Program-made: the position numbers and the translations under genes
Shown here: positions 12,301 to 25,500 of the stretch, one piece after another
Numbering within the stretch: the first letter of the stretch is position 1
Layout of the letters: each line of letters begins with the position of its first letter
Source: Norana najaformis
Lineage: Eukaryota > Annelida > Clitellata > Crassiclitellata > Hormogastridae
Direction of reading: 5' to 3'
Length of the DNA: 64,000 bases
NCBI GenBank assembly: GCA_964023275.1
Contig: OZ029916.1
Span: 38,496,396 to 38,560,395 of the forward strand
The notes under the pieces: model-generated
What the model was told of the DNA's origin: nothing
Databases searched by the model: none
The model's input: the letters and a program-made list of their open reading frames with translations, nothing else

Positions 12301-15300
12301 GAAAATTTACAAAGTACAGTTTAAAACAATGCTTCCAACGGAAGAAGCAAAAACCCAACCTCAAGAGATAGCCACAGGTATTAAATGTTTGCAACTTCAT
12401 TTTTCTTAGCCTTGGCACCAGAGGGCATGTGACCAGTCCACTCCCTAAATGCCTGACCTTTGCACATTCGCTCATTTTGTAGCTGGTTTGTTAGGGGCAC
12501 TAGTGAAACAAACAAACATCCTGGAATATTAATCTGTACTCATGGGGATTTGAATCCCTGCCCTCTTAACAGACAGTCCAGCATGCTAACCACTACTACA
12601 CTCCCCATTAATAATTCATTCTTTCAAAGTCATCAACTAAACTGAAGTCAGATTATACAAAAGCTTGAACCATCAACTGTGTCTGAGGAGTTTAATGCTC
12701 CGATTCCACACATCTGTGCAAGATTGCCAGTGGAGACTTCTCCAGCTACATAACTAGCCCGCATACTAGCACTGGGCCAATGCATATCCAAAGTCACAAA
12801 AACCACAAACGCTGGTTCCATGTTCGCCTATGTTGAATGTTATGTCAGTGTAACGGAGGGCGTACAAAGTATATTTCACGTATACTTTTTCTTATTAATG
12901 GCACAAGCATATTAACTTGATTCCACTTTTGCCAAAGTTAGCACCCAGGGACACGGAAGTGGACATATTTGACACACTTGTTTATTATTTTCAGTAATTT
13001 ATGAGGTAGATACAGTACATTGAACCAATGCTGGACCAATGCCATATCCTACCAAGCACACCAACATTATGCCAATGTATATTCAATGTCACAAAACTAT
13101 GAACACTGGCCAAGTGTTCACCCTATGTCAAACGAAATATCAACTTGATTCAGGGTGTATGATGATAGAAGTTATTAAATAATTAAATAAACAATTAATT
13201 AATTAACAATAATAATCATAAAACTGACATAATAGAATACATAAATATCAACATATGTCCAATACCATGTCCCTGGGTACACTTACTTAGGAAAAGACGG
13301 AATTAAGTTAATATACTTGTGCCATTAATAAGAATAAAGTATATATGGAATATACGTCGTACATCCTCCATTGTGCCAATATAACATTCAAAGTGGAGCC
13401 AAAATTCGCGTTTTTGTGACACCGGATATGATGATGACGATGAGTTCTCTGTCTGAAGTCAAGTCCATTGGCTTTATGCCACCTGGAGATGAGATGAGTG
13501 AGGTAGGTAGTTTCCCGTTGCCTTCCTCACAGACGATTGTGGGCGAGCAACTTGTCCAAGGTTGCTACGCAGTGAGGCAGATTCGAACCTGTGACCATCC
13601 GGTTACGAGGCACAGGCCATACCACTATACCACCATGTCCCACACACTGGAAAAGCTTTGGTTAAATGGATCCTGCTGCATAAAAGTGATGATGAAAACT
13701 GACACTATCTGACAAATAAAATGAGAAAAAAAGGGTGTTTAGAACACATATCATGCTGAGGTGAAGTTCTCAAAATTGGGACAATTTTTGGCAGCTGCTT
13801 TCATGGCCCAGAGCTAATGGGGAGAAACAGAGGATTTTCCCAGAAGCGACATTCTGTTGAACGAGAGTGCAGAAGCTCAGCACAGAAGAGGCAAGTTTTT
13901 ATTTAATATTGTCATTGTTACCTGTTAAAAAAGTGGATTTAAGACTTACGGCAGTTCAGTTCATCAGAATGATCCCTGCAGTCATTATCCCCATCACACA
14001 CGTATCTCGATGGAATGCAACGATTATTCTGGCATTTAAACTCACTAGAAGAACAATTTTTTGCTGCAACACAGTAAAACAGATAAATGTATTATCTAAC
14101 ATGTTCTAATCTAAAGACTTCTATTGCAATGCTTTAGTAATGCACCAGCCCTCAACTGTGGTGTGGTGCATAATGTAAACAAGAGGACCAAGCACTGAAC
14201 CCTACAGAACACCACATGTCAACAAAGCACTAGACAAATAATTACTGTTGAAACAGATGAAATTAAAGTTTAGACCTGAACGATAAACCGATATTGAAGA
14301 ACATATATAGCATATCATTATAAATCAATGTTCCATACAGTAAGAAAGCAAGCGAATTCTTGCCTGTGCAATTCTGCTCGTCACTCATGTCAAGGCAATC
14401 ATCATCTCCATCGCATACATATGACGCCACAATGCATCGTCCGCTACTACACTGGAACCGATTCGCGGGGCAGCCAAACATCTCCGTTGTCTCTGAGGTG
14501 TTTCGGACACAGGTGCGCTGGTCAGTGGTGTTGATGGAATATCCATGTGGACAGCCACAGTGGCGAGCAATGGATCTCTGCGAGTCGAGGTGAATGGGAA
14601 AACAGAAGTTTGAGCAGTCTCCATTGCGTACAGTGCAGAGAATGCTCGCTACAATATCAAAAACACCTCTATATACAGTAACCATGGTCATAACGCACAA
14701 GGTAACCATGCAAGGTCTCCTAAATGTCCTCTACTGTAATGTAAACTACCATGATGCAATGCTCCTACATCGAAAAACGGGTTGATTTCAAAAATCTTCT
14801 GCAGTGCCACTGTAATAACAAACCCATCCAAGGTCTCTCAAATGAAATGATGCAGTGTAGTGCTATGTAATGTAATGTTCACTGCGACATAAAAAACAGT
14901 TTGAGTACAACATCCCGTAAAGGCAAACTAGTTATCTTGATGAACATCTTTTTGGTTAACAAGTAGTGCTATTGAGAATGCATTACCGAATTGTTCATTT
15001 CCATTATATTACATTACACTGCATTATATTACATACAGTTACAACTTTAAAATATTGTCATCACCACTGGATTGTTGCTCTGTCCGATCGAAGACACGCA
15101 AAGCGTACAGCCTGGCGTAGGAATGCCAAATTTCCTGTTGCTGCAGCGGGTTTTGAATGGTGCTTCGCATGATCGCTTCCAAGCGCAAGTCCGAGTAATA
15201 GATGAAACCTAAATACAAGAAAGCAAGTGGTCACAGTAATGTAACATGTCATGCAATTGTAACCAGGCGCTTATCACCTTTCACTTTGTACATATTGTTT

Positions 15301-18300
15301 AACAAGTACAATTAATAGTGTCCTGTATTAATATTCTCCTCAGATGAAACAGTATATAAACTGAATCATGACTATGTTTCAGAGAATTGTATCTTGGGGT
15401 AGCATGGTTCATAAACAGAGGCTGTGGCTTCCATTCAAACGGGTAGGAGTTGTGAATAATCTGCCCTGATAAATTCTTTGAAAATGAGAAGGTGAGGGCT
15501 GCAAGGTTGCTAAAGAAAAATGTGCACACAGACATACACACGCATACAAGGCCTGACAAGAAGTTACTTATGACTGTCAGAAATGGTACCTCCATGGATA
15601 GCCAATCCAAAAGGGTGCGAGATCCTCATTCCAACTGGACTGATTGTTCTGACATCGGAGCCATCCCATTGCGCATTCTGAATTCTGTAGAACAGAAACA
15701 TTTGGGTGGGTTAAAGTTGTACAGTAGTGTGGCACAGTGGTCTGTTCAGCAGCATGCTGGTCTGTAATCCAGTGATTGTGGGTTCAAGCCTGCTTAGCAG
15801 ACTCTTGGTAACAACCTGGATAAGTTGTTTGCAAACACTTGTCTATCACCTCAGATTTAGATTTACTGTCCTTGAGTGCATAATAAGTGCAATAAATAAA
15901 AGAATAAATGTAATGGTAATTGGAACAGAATATTTGTATTGTGCTACTTAGAAGCCTGTAAGAGGCACTCTGTACTTAAGGATCAGTCAGATGGAAAAAG
16001 GAGTGTCTCAATTGTTCCAGAAAATGTTATGCATGAAGCAGATCAAAGCGAATTTTAAAAGGGAAGACTGTCTTGAAAACTAGTAAATAATGTAACTCCA
16101 GGCCAACAGGATTTTTTAAGTATTAAACTAAGAACTATTAAGTCTTAGTTAAACAGTGAATTACAAATGCAGAAAAACATTCTTTCAAAACCCTTGGACT
16201 AGATCAGATGCACAGGTGCTATTAGTTAGTACTACATTACATTACATCAATTTGCATATGGTATGGCATTAGTGTTTTATACACCAAGTATCCATAAATT
16301 TACAATCAGTAAATTACCAGAATTCATCTAATTTAACACAAAGAAACTATTATCGTTCACAAATAAATTTACATGTAACCCTTTTCAACCTATAGAAATT
16401 TACAGGCTAAATATAGTAACCACTTAAATAAGCGTGGCAACAAAGTCCAGCTGGTGAAAGTGCTTGGCTTGTAAAGCAGAGAGTACGGGTTCGTGCCTCC
16501 CCTGAGGTGACTACTGTGTAAGGACCTTGAACATGTCGTTCGAAGAAACAACTGCTCAGTGCCAATGATGCTCTGTCATATGTTTATGCATGCACTTCTG
16601 AGCTTTCAAAAGAGGATATTATTAAATAAAGTTATATTTGCATTTGTATTTGAAAACAAAATTAGCCCAAAAAACTGCTTAAATGAGCAAAATCCAGTAA
16701 GATGCAGACCTGTTGAAATATGCATCACACCACCAGATCCTTCTGCGTTGTATATCAATGGCCAAGCCGTTTGGCCATCCAAGTTCGTGTGTTCTTATAT
16801 AAGTGATGTTTGTGCCATCGTTCAGAGCTCGACCAATCCGAGCTGTTTGTTCTTGAGTTCTTATCCACTCAGTCCAAAATAGCATTCTAGCAACAGAAAA
16901 TACAAAAAATTATAACTAATTCAAGCCATCAAAATTTAAATTCATTTTAAAGAGAAATTAAGTGAATTCATTTACTGTATATTCTGAGCAGAAAACAAGT
17001 AAGACTCATAAGTATGCATCGCATAATATCACTTAAGATAAATACCATTGCATAAGGTACCAGTACACTAAGTTACTGGAGTAATTGGTAAGCTGCCCTA
17101 GCATCTTATGGAGGCTCTCAAAAGGCTGTACAGAAATAGCCAGATACATAAGGTACATTCCCATAAGTTGTCTTACCATTAATGTATGCTAATGTACTTT
17201 AACTAACAGCACTTGATCATTTACTTTTCACAGAGCAAAACGTTTTCCTTAAGAGTGCAATCATAAATCGTAATCCATCTCAAAATTCATTAGAATTGGG
17301 TCTCATATAACATAGGGCTACAGAGAAATTATCTACCCAATTGCTGGATGCGTGGCAACAGCTCTTGGGTTGGCGAGATTTCTAATAATCTGCCTGACAT
17401 CCTGAAACTGTGGACTCTGGAGACGAATGACTCCAATGAAACCAGAGTTAGAACCAAAAAAGCCGGAGCTATCCGTGAAGTAGAGATTCTTCGAAGCCCA
17501 GTCCAAGGAAAGACCCTCAACACTACGGATGCCTCGAGACAAGACAATTTCTGAAGCTGAAATGACAACAGAAATCGCAGTTAACCAGTATAAATATAAA
17601 TACTAAGGTCAAGATAACATGCTTATTTACACATCTCGTCTCTAAAGAATATCCTCCAATGCATAAATATTAAGGTAACAATTGTCCACAAGCCTCTGTA
17701 GAAACTCCTCAGACATGTAAAGGTAAAGGTAACACACGTGTACATACCTCTATAGAAAAACTCCTCAGGTGCATAAAGATAAAGGCCTAGTTAGCTACAT
17801 CGGTAAGTGCGTACGCCAAGGAGCCTCTGTGCATGAGGATCCCAGGTTTGAGTCCCGGTCGTGGCTTATTTCAGAGATTTAAATCTCGGGCTGGTACTGT
17901 CCATGCACGGGGACCTTAAATGGCGTGGCGCCCATTCAAACGGGCAGCAGTGGTGAAGGATCTCACCCGATAAATTCATTGCAAAATGAGCAGGGTCGAG
18001 GCCATAGGGTCGCTATATAAAACCGATACATTTACATTTTAAAGGCAAGATGCTTGTAAGCTTCTGTAGAAACTGCTCTGAGATGAAAAGGTAGATGTAA
18101 GAGATGACTGTTTACATGTCACAAAAGAAACTCCTCCAAAGTGAGGTCCCACATAAAGGAAATCAAAATGTATCCAGTACATTTTCGAGAAATCTCCTGT
18201 GTGGTGCCTAGGTCGAAGGATAATCCAAATGAGACACAAATAAGACCACAACAATTTAACGCCAAGACAAAGATTTCAGTTGGAGGTTAGCAATGTCAGT

Positions 18301-21300
18301 TGGGGATACGCCTTTCTACTTAACTGAGCTTTGTTGCCCCCTTTCCAGTTTGGCTGGAAGTGGAAATCTTTGTTCCATGACCTGAGACGAAATATTGTTC
18401 CCTTTGCATGTACTAAACAATGCAATGTCGTGCCTTCTTGGGAGTTGGGTCCTCTACGTGAAATGGCCTCTCTCTTAATCTGCATGTCCTTCTAACGAGG
18501 GATGCTAGATACACTTCTCACCAACAGCTGAAAACTGTTCTCTTTCTACAGAGCTGGACTGGGAGTATCTCTGGGTATACTACTTGAAGGGGCGCTATAT
18601 AAATGCTCTCAATGAATGAATGAATGAATACAGATTTAAGTTTGCACACACACAGCAGCTTTAAAAGCCAAAGTCACAAAGTCCATGAAACTTGAAATAC
18701 AACAGCTGCCACACTTCTCACCCATAATCCATTACAACTGAACAAATGAAATTCCCATCTGTTATTGACTCCTAGCACTTGTGCCAACAATTGGCATTGC
18801 AATTTTAGATGTAATATATTATAACATTACATTATTACCTTACATCACAAACAAGAATCAGAAAAAATTACTAGTTGAATTGAGTGCTCGTCGAAAGATG
18901 ATGCCTCTTATAACGTCCGAGTAGTAGATGTAGTTTTCAGAGGCATCAAAGTCAACGGCTACAAAGTTGGATTCTCTTCCAGTGATTGGCGCAATTGCCT
19001 CTGCACTGGGGTGCAGTGAAACTCCATGAATTGCATGTTGACTGCTGAACAGCAGGAAAGTGTTGATTGCTGGACACAAATGAAACAGATGCTGTAATTG
19101 TCACATCTAAGGTAACACACGCATGCACGCACACACAGGCACAAAATATATTTATATATGTGCATACTGTAGTATGCATGTACATACGTCATGATACATA
19201 TAGACAAACATATATGTATGAAGACAATTAATAGAGTGCCTTACACATCTAAGATAACAGTACAGTATTCTGGAACCAAGGGTGGATCGAGAGCAGCCAA
19301 TCCGACCATGACCCCCATTTGCCCATTTGATTAGAGAACACATCACTGAGTTGGACCTAACGATGTCGTAAGGGTGAGAGGGTTGTCTACTTAACCTGTC
19401 AAGTAAAAATTAATGATAAAACAGGGTAACCAAAAAGGTTATCAAAAATTCTGGGAAACTAAAATTCAAAGTCATTAAATGTGTGTAAAGGTCATTGAAA
19501 AAAATTTCTTGCTAAACCCCCAAGCAAGGTAATAATCAACACTGTTAACGGGCTAGCTTACTAGACCTCCCACCCCGTAAACCACCCTGTGCGTGTATCC
19601 CCCATCATTAACGAGAAGGATAATAAAAGAATTCTGTTGCACTAAAGCTCCCTAGAGAACTCAGTGAAACGACCACACGTCACCTCTGCAGCTTCTCTGG
19701 TCGTCGCCAACTTCAAATCCGGTTCGGCAAAGACATCGGAACCCAACTTCGAAACCATCTTCAGTGTGTGTCAGCACACATGTCTGCTCACAAGAAGAGT
19801 TGCTGCAACTGTTGCGATCTATTGCCATGAGCACAAACAACAAAGAACAAGCTGAACTCTAACATAAAGTAATTTACTAGACATTTACAAAGTGCATTCT
19901 GATTATCTCACGAAGGTGCTCCCCACCACTGGGCCACCAGCCTATATTGTGTTTACTATTTATCGTATATTAATATTGCACTAAATTATCAATTCACCTC
20001 AAAAGCATGAGAAGCTCGAAATGATATCAGTTTTCAGTTTTTTTACAAATGAGGTCAGAGAAAGAGAAAGGTCCTGAATGGCCAGTGGTATTGAATTTCA
20101 AAGATATGGACCAGTGTTATTATTATTATATTTGCATTTATTAAGCGCCACTATCTAATGACTAAGCATCAATCAACCCCAAGACAGCTCCTCCTGCAAC
20201 TTACAGTTCACATTTATACAGCAACCTCACGAGAACCTTGTTAGAGACACTAGTCTCATTACACTTTAAAAGGAATTCATACAACTTCTGCTCAAAAAGA
20301 ACTCACACTTTGGCTGGGCTAGCGAATGGCTTATTACTATGTTCCGAGGTCGCTGGAGAATTCCAGTGCCATTGACGAGAAACTGTAGTGTGGATTGCCC
20401 AGCATAAATGTTCATTTTCATAAGAGCCATGCGAGTGATATCGGTGAAGTAGAGGGAATCCTCAAACAGGGAGAGGTCAGCTGGAAACGGTGTAAGCAGA
20501 CGCGACTGAATGATCACCCGCCTGAAAGAAAAAAGATAACTTTTTTAATTCACGAATGTCGACACAGGAAGGCAATGAGCCATTGCCTCACTCAAAAATC
20601 TGAAGAAGTGTTTTTGCCCCAATTCTGACCCTAAAGATTTAAATATTGGTATGCTTAAGATCATCACAAAAACTGGAGGATAAACAAAGTGTCATCCAAT
20701 TTTGCTAAAGCTAAACTGTGACCAACTGTGACCAACAACTAAAAAAGTAATCAAACTTTTTACAAAATTTCTTGTTTACAAAGCTCATGGTCATATCACC
20801 AAAGTTACATATGGCCTTCATTTATGGGGGTCATGCCACTGCCTAAGCTGGTTTCGGCAAGAGTTGCCCACAGAAATTGTAAAGTGAAAAATGAAAATAA
20901 TAATACTGCCGATGCAAATAAAACAGGAAAAAGAGGAAAACTAAAGTGAAGAAAACGTATGAAGAAGGAGAGATCAACAGTCCACCATTTTTTTATTCAC
21001 TAGCAACCCTAGCGAACTCTAAACTGAGTACATCGATCATACACCACCAGTGGAAAGATACAGGATCTAGTGAGTGGGCTGGTCAATTCCCTCATGTACC
21101 GAGGCTAAGGAAATGCAGCCGCCAACACTTCACAACCTTAACTGCCTCTCATAGCTGGATTTAAGAGACTGCTCATCTACAGCACAAAATATATATCCAC
21201 AGACAAAAATTCCAAGCGATTCCATTGCCAGGATTCAAAGGTCAGCAACAAAAATAACCCAGACTTGTTTCAGTTCGAAGAAATGAAGAAGCAGAGTCCA

Positions 21301-22523
21301 AATCAGAGTAAACTAACCCCTCTGGACAACATCTTTTCTAAAAATTGTAATTGTAAATTCGTTCGAAATGGTCTAAACAATACTTTAAAGCTAAGCTCAG
21401 AGCACCAGCTTAATCACAAGCAAAGTGTCAAGGCAGAGAGGTTGACCAGAGACAGCGTAGGAAAACAGGATCTGGTAATCTGGTATAGCCAGCAGACCAA
21501 AGAGGGAAGGAGACAGAGGGGCTAAAAAGAACTTGCTCAGTTTAGTTTAGATTGAATGTGTAACACAAGCACTGAAAAATGCTTCTTTGGTAAGCCTCAA
21601 TCAATCCGAGTGAGGCTTTCTGTTGTTAACTTAATTAGAACTTCTATAATGCAAATTAACGCCTGTGCAATAAAAGTTCTAAGATTAAGCTAAATTAGAT
21701 TCAATTAGGCTCGTTAAAAAGTCAAGCATGGAAGACGCTCTGTATGGATAGGATCCCACCAGAGCAAACCTAGATACCATCATCCTGATAAAAAATTCTA
21801 AACCTTTAGTTAGTTCACTTAAACCTAATGCAATTTAATGCAAAGTAAAGTAATGTAGTCTAATGCAATGTGATACAAGGCAATGCGATGCGAGACAAGG
21901 CAATGCAATGCAAAGAAAAGCCGTGCAATGTAATGTAATGTAAGAGATGCTGACCAGTCTGAGCCATTGTAATCAATGGAAGAAATCTGGTTCTTAAAAG
22001 ATTCTGATAGATAAATGCGTTTGTTTAATCGATCCAGAGCCATCTTTATGGGCATGAAATGATCGCGGGTCTGGAAGAGGTAACGTCTCCTAGATCCGTC
22101 CATGGAAGCAATTCCAATCCCGGCAAAGTATTTCTCCGATGCAGAATTTCTGATGATGCCCTGATTGCCCTGCTGAAGGAAAAACAGAAACCTACAAAAG
22201 CAAAACATAACGATTTTTAATCAAATTTCCGTGGATAATATTAATTTTATTACATAATTACATTCATTACAAAATATATAGTTATATGAAAATAGGTCAA
22301 GTACTACAACATTTCTCAGTAAATTTTATTTTGCTATTTATAAGTACTTAATAATTAATCAGTTATTTTTATTACATTTATTTATTTAATTTTAATAAAT
22401 TTTCTATGGAAGGGATCATTTTAATTTTATTACATAAATTTATATAATTATATTCACTATAATTAATTATGTAAAAATAAATTCAATACCTAATAATTAA
22501 TTGGTAAGTTTTATTTGATTAAG

Positions 22524-22557
<34 letters not shown>

Positions 22558-25500
22558 TTGCATTTATTACGCACGCAAGGTCAGTAAATCTGAATCAAAG
22601 TCGCAAAGCAATTGTGAATGAAGGACTTGCTCAAGATCCCTACACAGCAACTGTCCAAGGGAGGCTCGAACCCGTACTCGCCTCATTACAAGCTGAGCGC
22701 TCTAACCAGTCGGCTAATAATAATCATTGCCTGAAGAAATAATTTAACTATGTCTATCCAGTTTTCTCATTTTTGTAATGCAGGGTAAAGTATGTAATGC
22801 AATGACAACAATTTATATAGCACTGTATCAACTACGTAGCAAACACTTCTATAGGATATCCAATCATGAATATTAATTATGAATTAATTACTATTTAAGG
22901 ATGACCCACTGCAAAGTACAAATTTTATTTGGCTGTTAACTATCCACTAGACAGTAATTCAATAACTAGTTGAGTAATTAAAAATAACGGTTACAGCTAA
23001 CTTGTAATTTTCTCACTTAACATAAAAGAACAAACAGTATTTAAGCAACCAGTTAGTAAGAATAATAATACAAAACTGTTTATGTTTATCTGTAATTTAC
23101 TCAGTTTATTAGTGAATAGCAGAACAATAATCATAAAAGAATTACTTTACGTTACGATCGATGGTTCCTGACTTACCCACGACCGGGGTCGAGCGCGACA
23201 TCAACTGGATATAAGATGTAATTGAGAATATTTGTCTGGTATCCAGAATCAATAGAGACAACGTCAATGCGTTGACCGGACTTGTCAACCACGTACAGAT
23301 TGTTTGCGATCCAGTCAACCGCAACTGCTGTTGCCTCCCTGAAACCGGCCAAGGGTAACTGACGATGTCTGGTATGGTCGAGTGAGGTTTCGAATACCTA
23401 CAGAGTATCAACACAAGTTACAAGGTAAAAATTGCAACTGTATGTGTAATTGTAATCGTACATTTGTATTGTACCTCTTTAAGAGAAACTAATCAAAGGC
23501 ACTTTGTAGGCGAGCCTAATCATGTCAAAGTGCATTGTGAACAAAACATCATCAGCAAGCAAGCAGTACTCAGGTAAGTACAAAAATCACCACTGGTATG
23601 TCTGTATGCATGTAAGTGCACATGTATGTCTGTTTTTATGTATATATACATATGTATGTATGTATATGTATACAGTTTTTGTACAAAGATACATAGGTAT
23701 GTATGTATGTATGTATGTATGAATGTATGTATATGCATGTATATGGATGTTTGAATCCAGAGATACACCTATGCATGCATTTGCATATACAGATATATCA
23801 ATGAAATCAGATATTTATAGAGCACCGCTTCAGAAACCCTGCACCTCAGCAGTTCTGAATAATTTGCGTGTAGAGCAGAGCGGACATACTGATGTTGCTA
23901 AACATTTACAGAATCCTTGCCAGGGCATCAGTTATTCTAAACAAAGCAAGCAGTTAGTTTAGAGCATCTCTGAACTTAATCAAAGCAAACAGTTATCAGA
24001 AAACGGTATCAGCTTCTATCCATAGCATGAAAGATGATCTCTCCAGATTCCTTTGGAGGATAAACATGTTGTTTTTTACAGAACATTAAAAAATGTACAC
24101 TACTCCATGTCGCTACTATTGGCTTTCATATCCACATATGCTTTTGGCTTATGATGCTACAAGGAACTCAGTAAAAAACTGTAATTGACTTTACAGCAAA
24201 ACCTTAACAAGGGACCCAATCCTAAGACCTCCTCCTCCTCCATCCTCCTCCTTCTCCTCCATCTTCCTCCTTCTCCATCCTCCTTCTCCTCCTCCTTCTC
24301 CTCCTCCTCCTCCTCCTCCTTCCCCTCCTCCTCGTGTTCTTCCTTTCTTTCTCCCTCTCATCCTCTCCTGCTCGTCCTCCTTCTCTTCGTTTTCTTCCTC
24401 TTCCTCGTCCTCTTTGTTCTAGTCCTCCTCCTCTCCTCTCTCCTCCTCCTTCTACTCGTCCTCCACCTCTTCCTCCTATCACGGCGCAACCTGTGAGGCC
24501 GAAATGAGAGCCATGATTCTCTACTGTAACGGGCTAGGCGTGGGCGGCCAAAGGCTTCATTAGCCAGAACATGCTACCGCCATGGAGGGTCGCCAAAGGC
24601 CAAGGTAACAAGGAAACAACTCATAAACCTGTCTCATTAATCACCTCCCACATCAATCGACACGGAAGGCCGACCTTTGCTTGATGTGCCGCTATATAAA
24701 TGCTCAGTTTCATTTCATTACTGTAATAAGCCAAATGGCCAGCCAGTCGTTCAGTCGGTGGGTTGGTCAGTCAGCCAGCCACCCAACCACCCAAGCAACC
24801 AACCATCCAACCAGTCAATCGGCTATTCAAAAACCAGCCGAGCAATCAGTCAGTTAACCAGTCAACTAACCAATCAATCAACCAGTCAAATAACCTACTG
24901 CATATCCACGGACACTACACGAGTAACCAGTCAATGGGGCAATTCAATAATCAGTTAAACCATCAGTCAATGAACCTGGCAAATACCAGTCAGCCACAAC
25001 ATCATGGCGACAGTGCAACAGTTGGAACAGATGCAACTCGTCGGAGCAACAGTTGGGGTACCTTCATTCAATCAGATCAGTTACACTGCGCCCCTTCAAG
25101 ATGTCAGCCCAGCCCTAGCCAAAGAGAACAGCCTTCATTTCTCAGAAAGGTGCACATAACGATCCTGGCCATAAGGACCTGCAGTACCGTATACTTACCC
25201 TGTTTTCAGTGTCGATCCAGTAGATCATCTGCCTGTCATGGTGGATGTCAAAGTCCGCAATCCCCGGGGTGGCGATCACAGAAGAGGGCGAGGGGGTTGC
25301 AGAAGAAAGCGTCAGGTTCCAAACAGCATAGTCATACGTATAGTACACTATGGCCGGAATTGCTGCAACACACATCCAAACAGCAGCTTCACCACTGCCC
25401 TAATGGCAATGGATCTAACCTAATCTAATGACTTCTATAGTGCCGTTATTATAACGCACAAGGCATCAATCAATGATTGCTTCAAGTGAAACCTTGTCAA

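Noticed and set aside
22600..22735. Possible functional tRNA gene
   Set aside because: The A and B boxes are present, but the acceptor stem does not pair and the sequence continues into a dispersed body with an (ATT)n tail, so it is a SINE.
23142..23414. Minus-strand 90-codon ORF beginning [11 protein letters not shown]
   Set aside because: It is the wrong frame. The frame with [10 protein letters not shown], which joins the neighbouring exons, is the coding one.
24763..25428. A 221-codon plus-strand ORF rich in Gln/Asn/Ser
   Set aside because: Its first half is a degenerate tetranucleotide array and its second half is antisense to LRP1 window exon 4.
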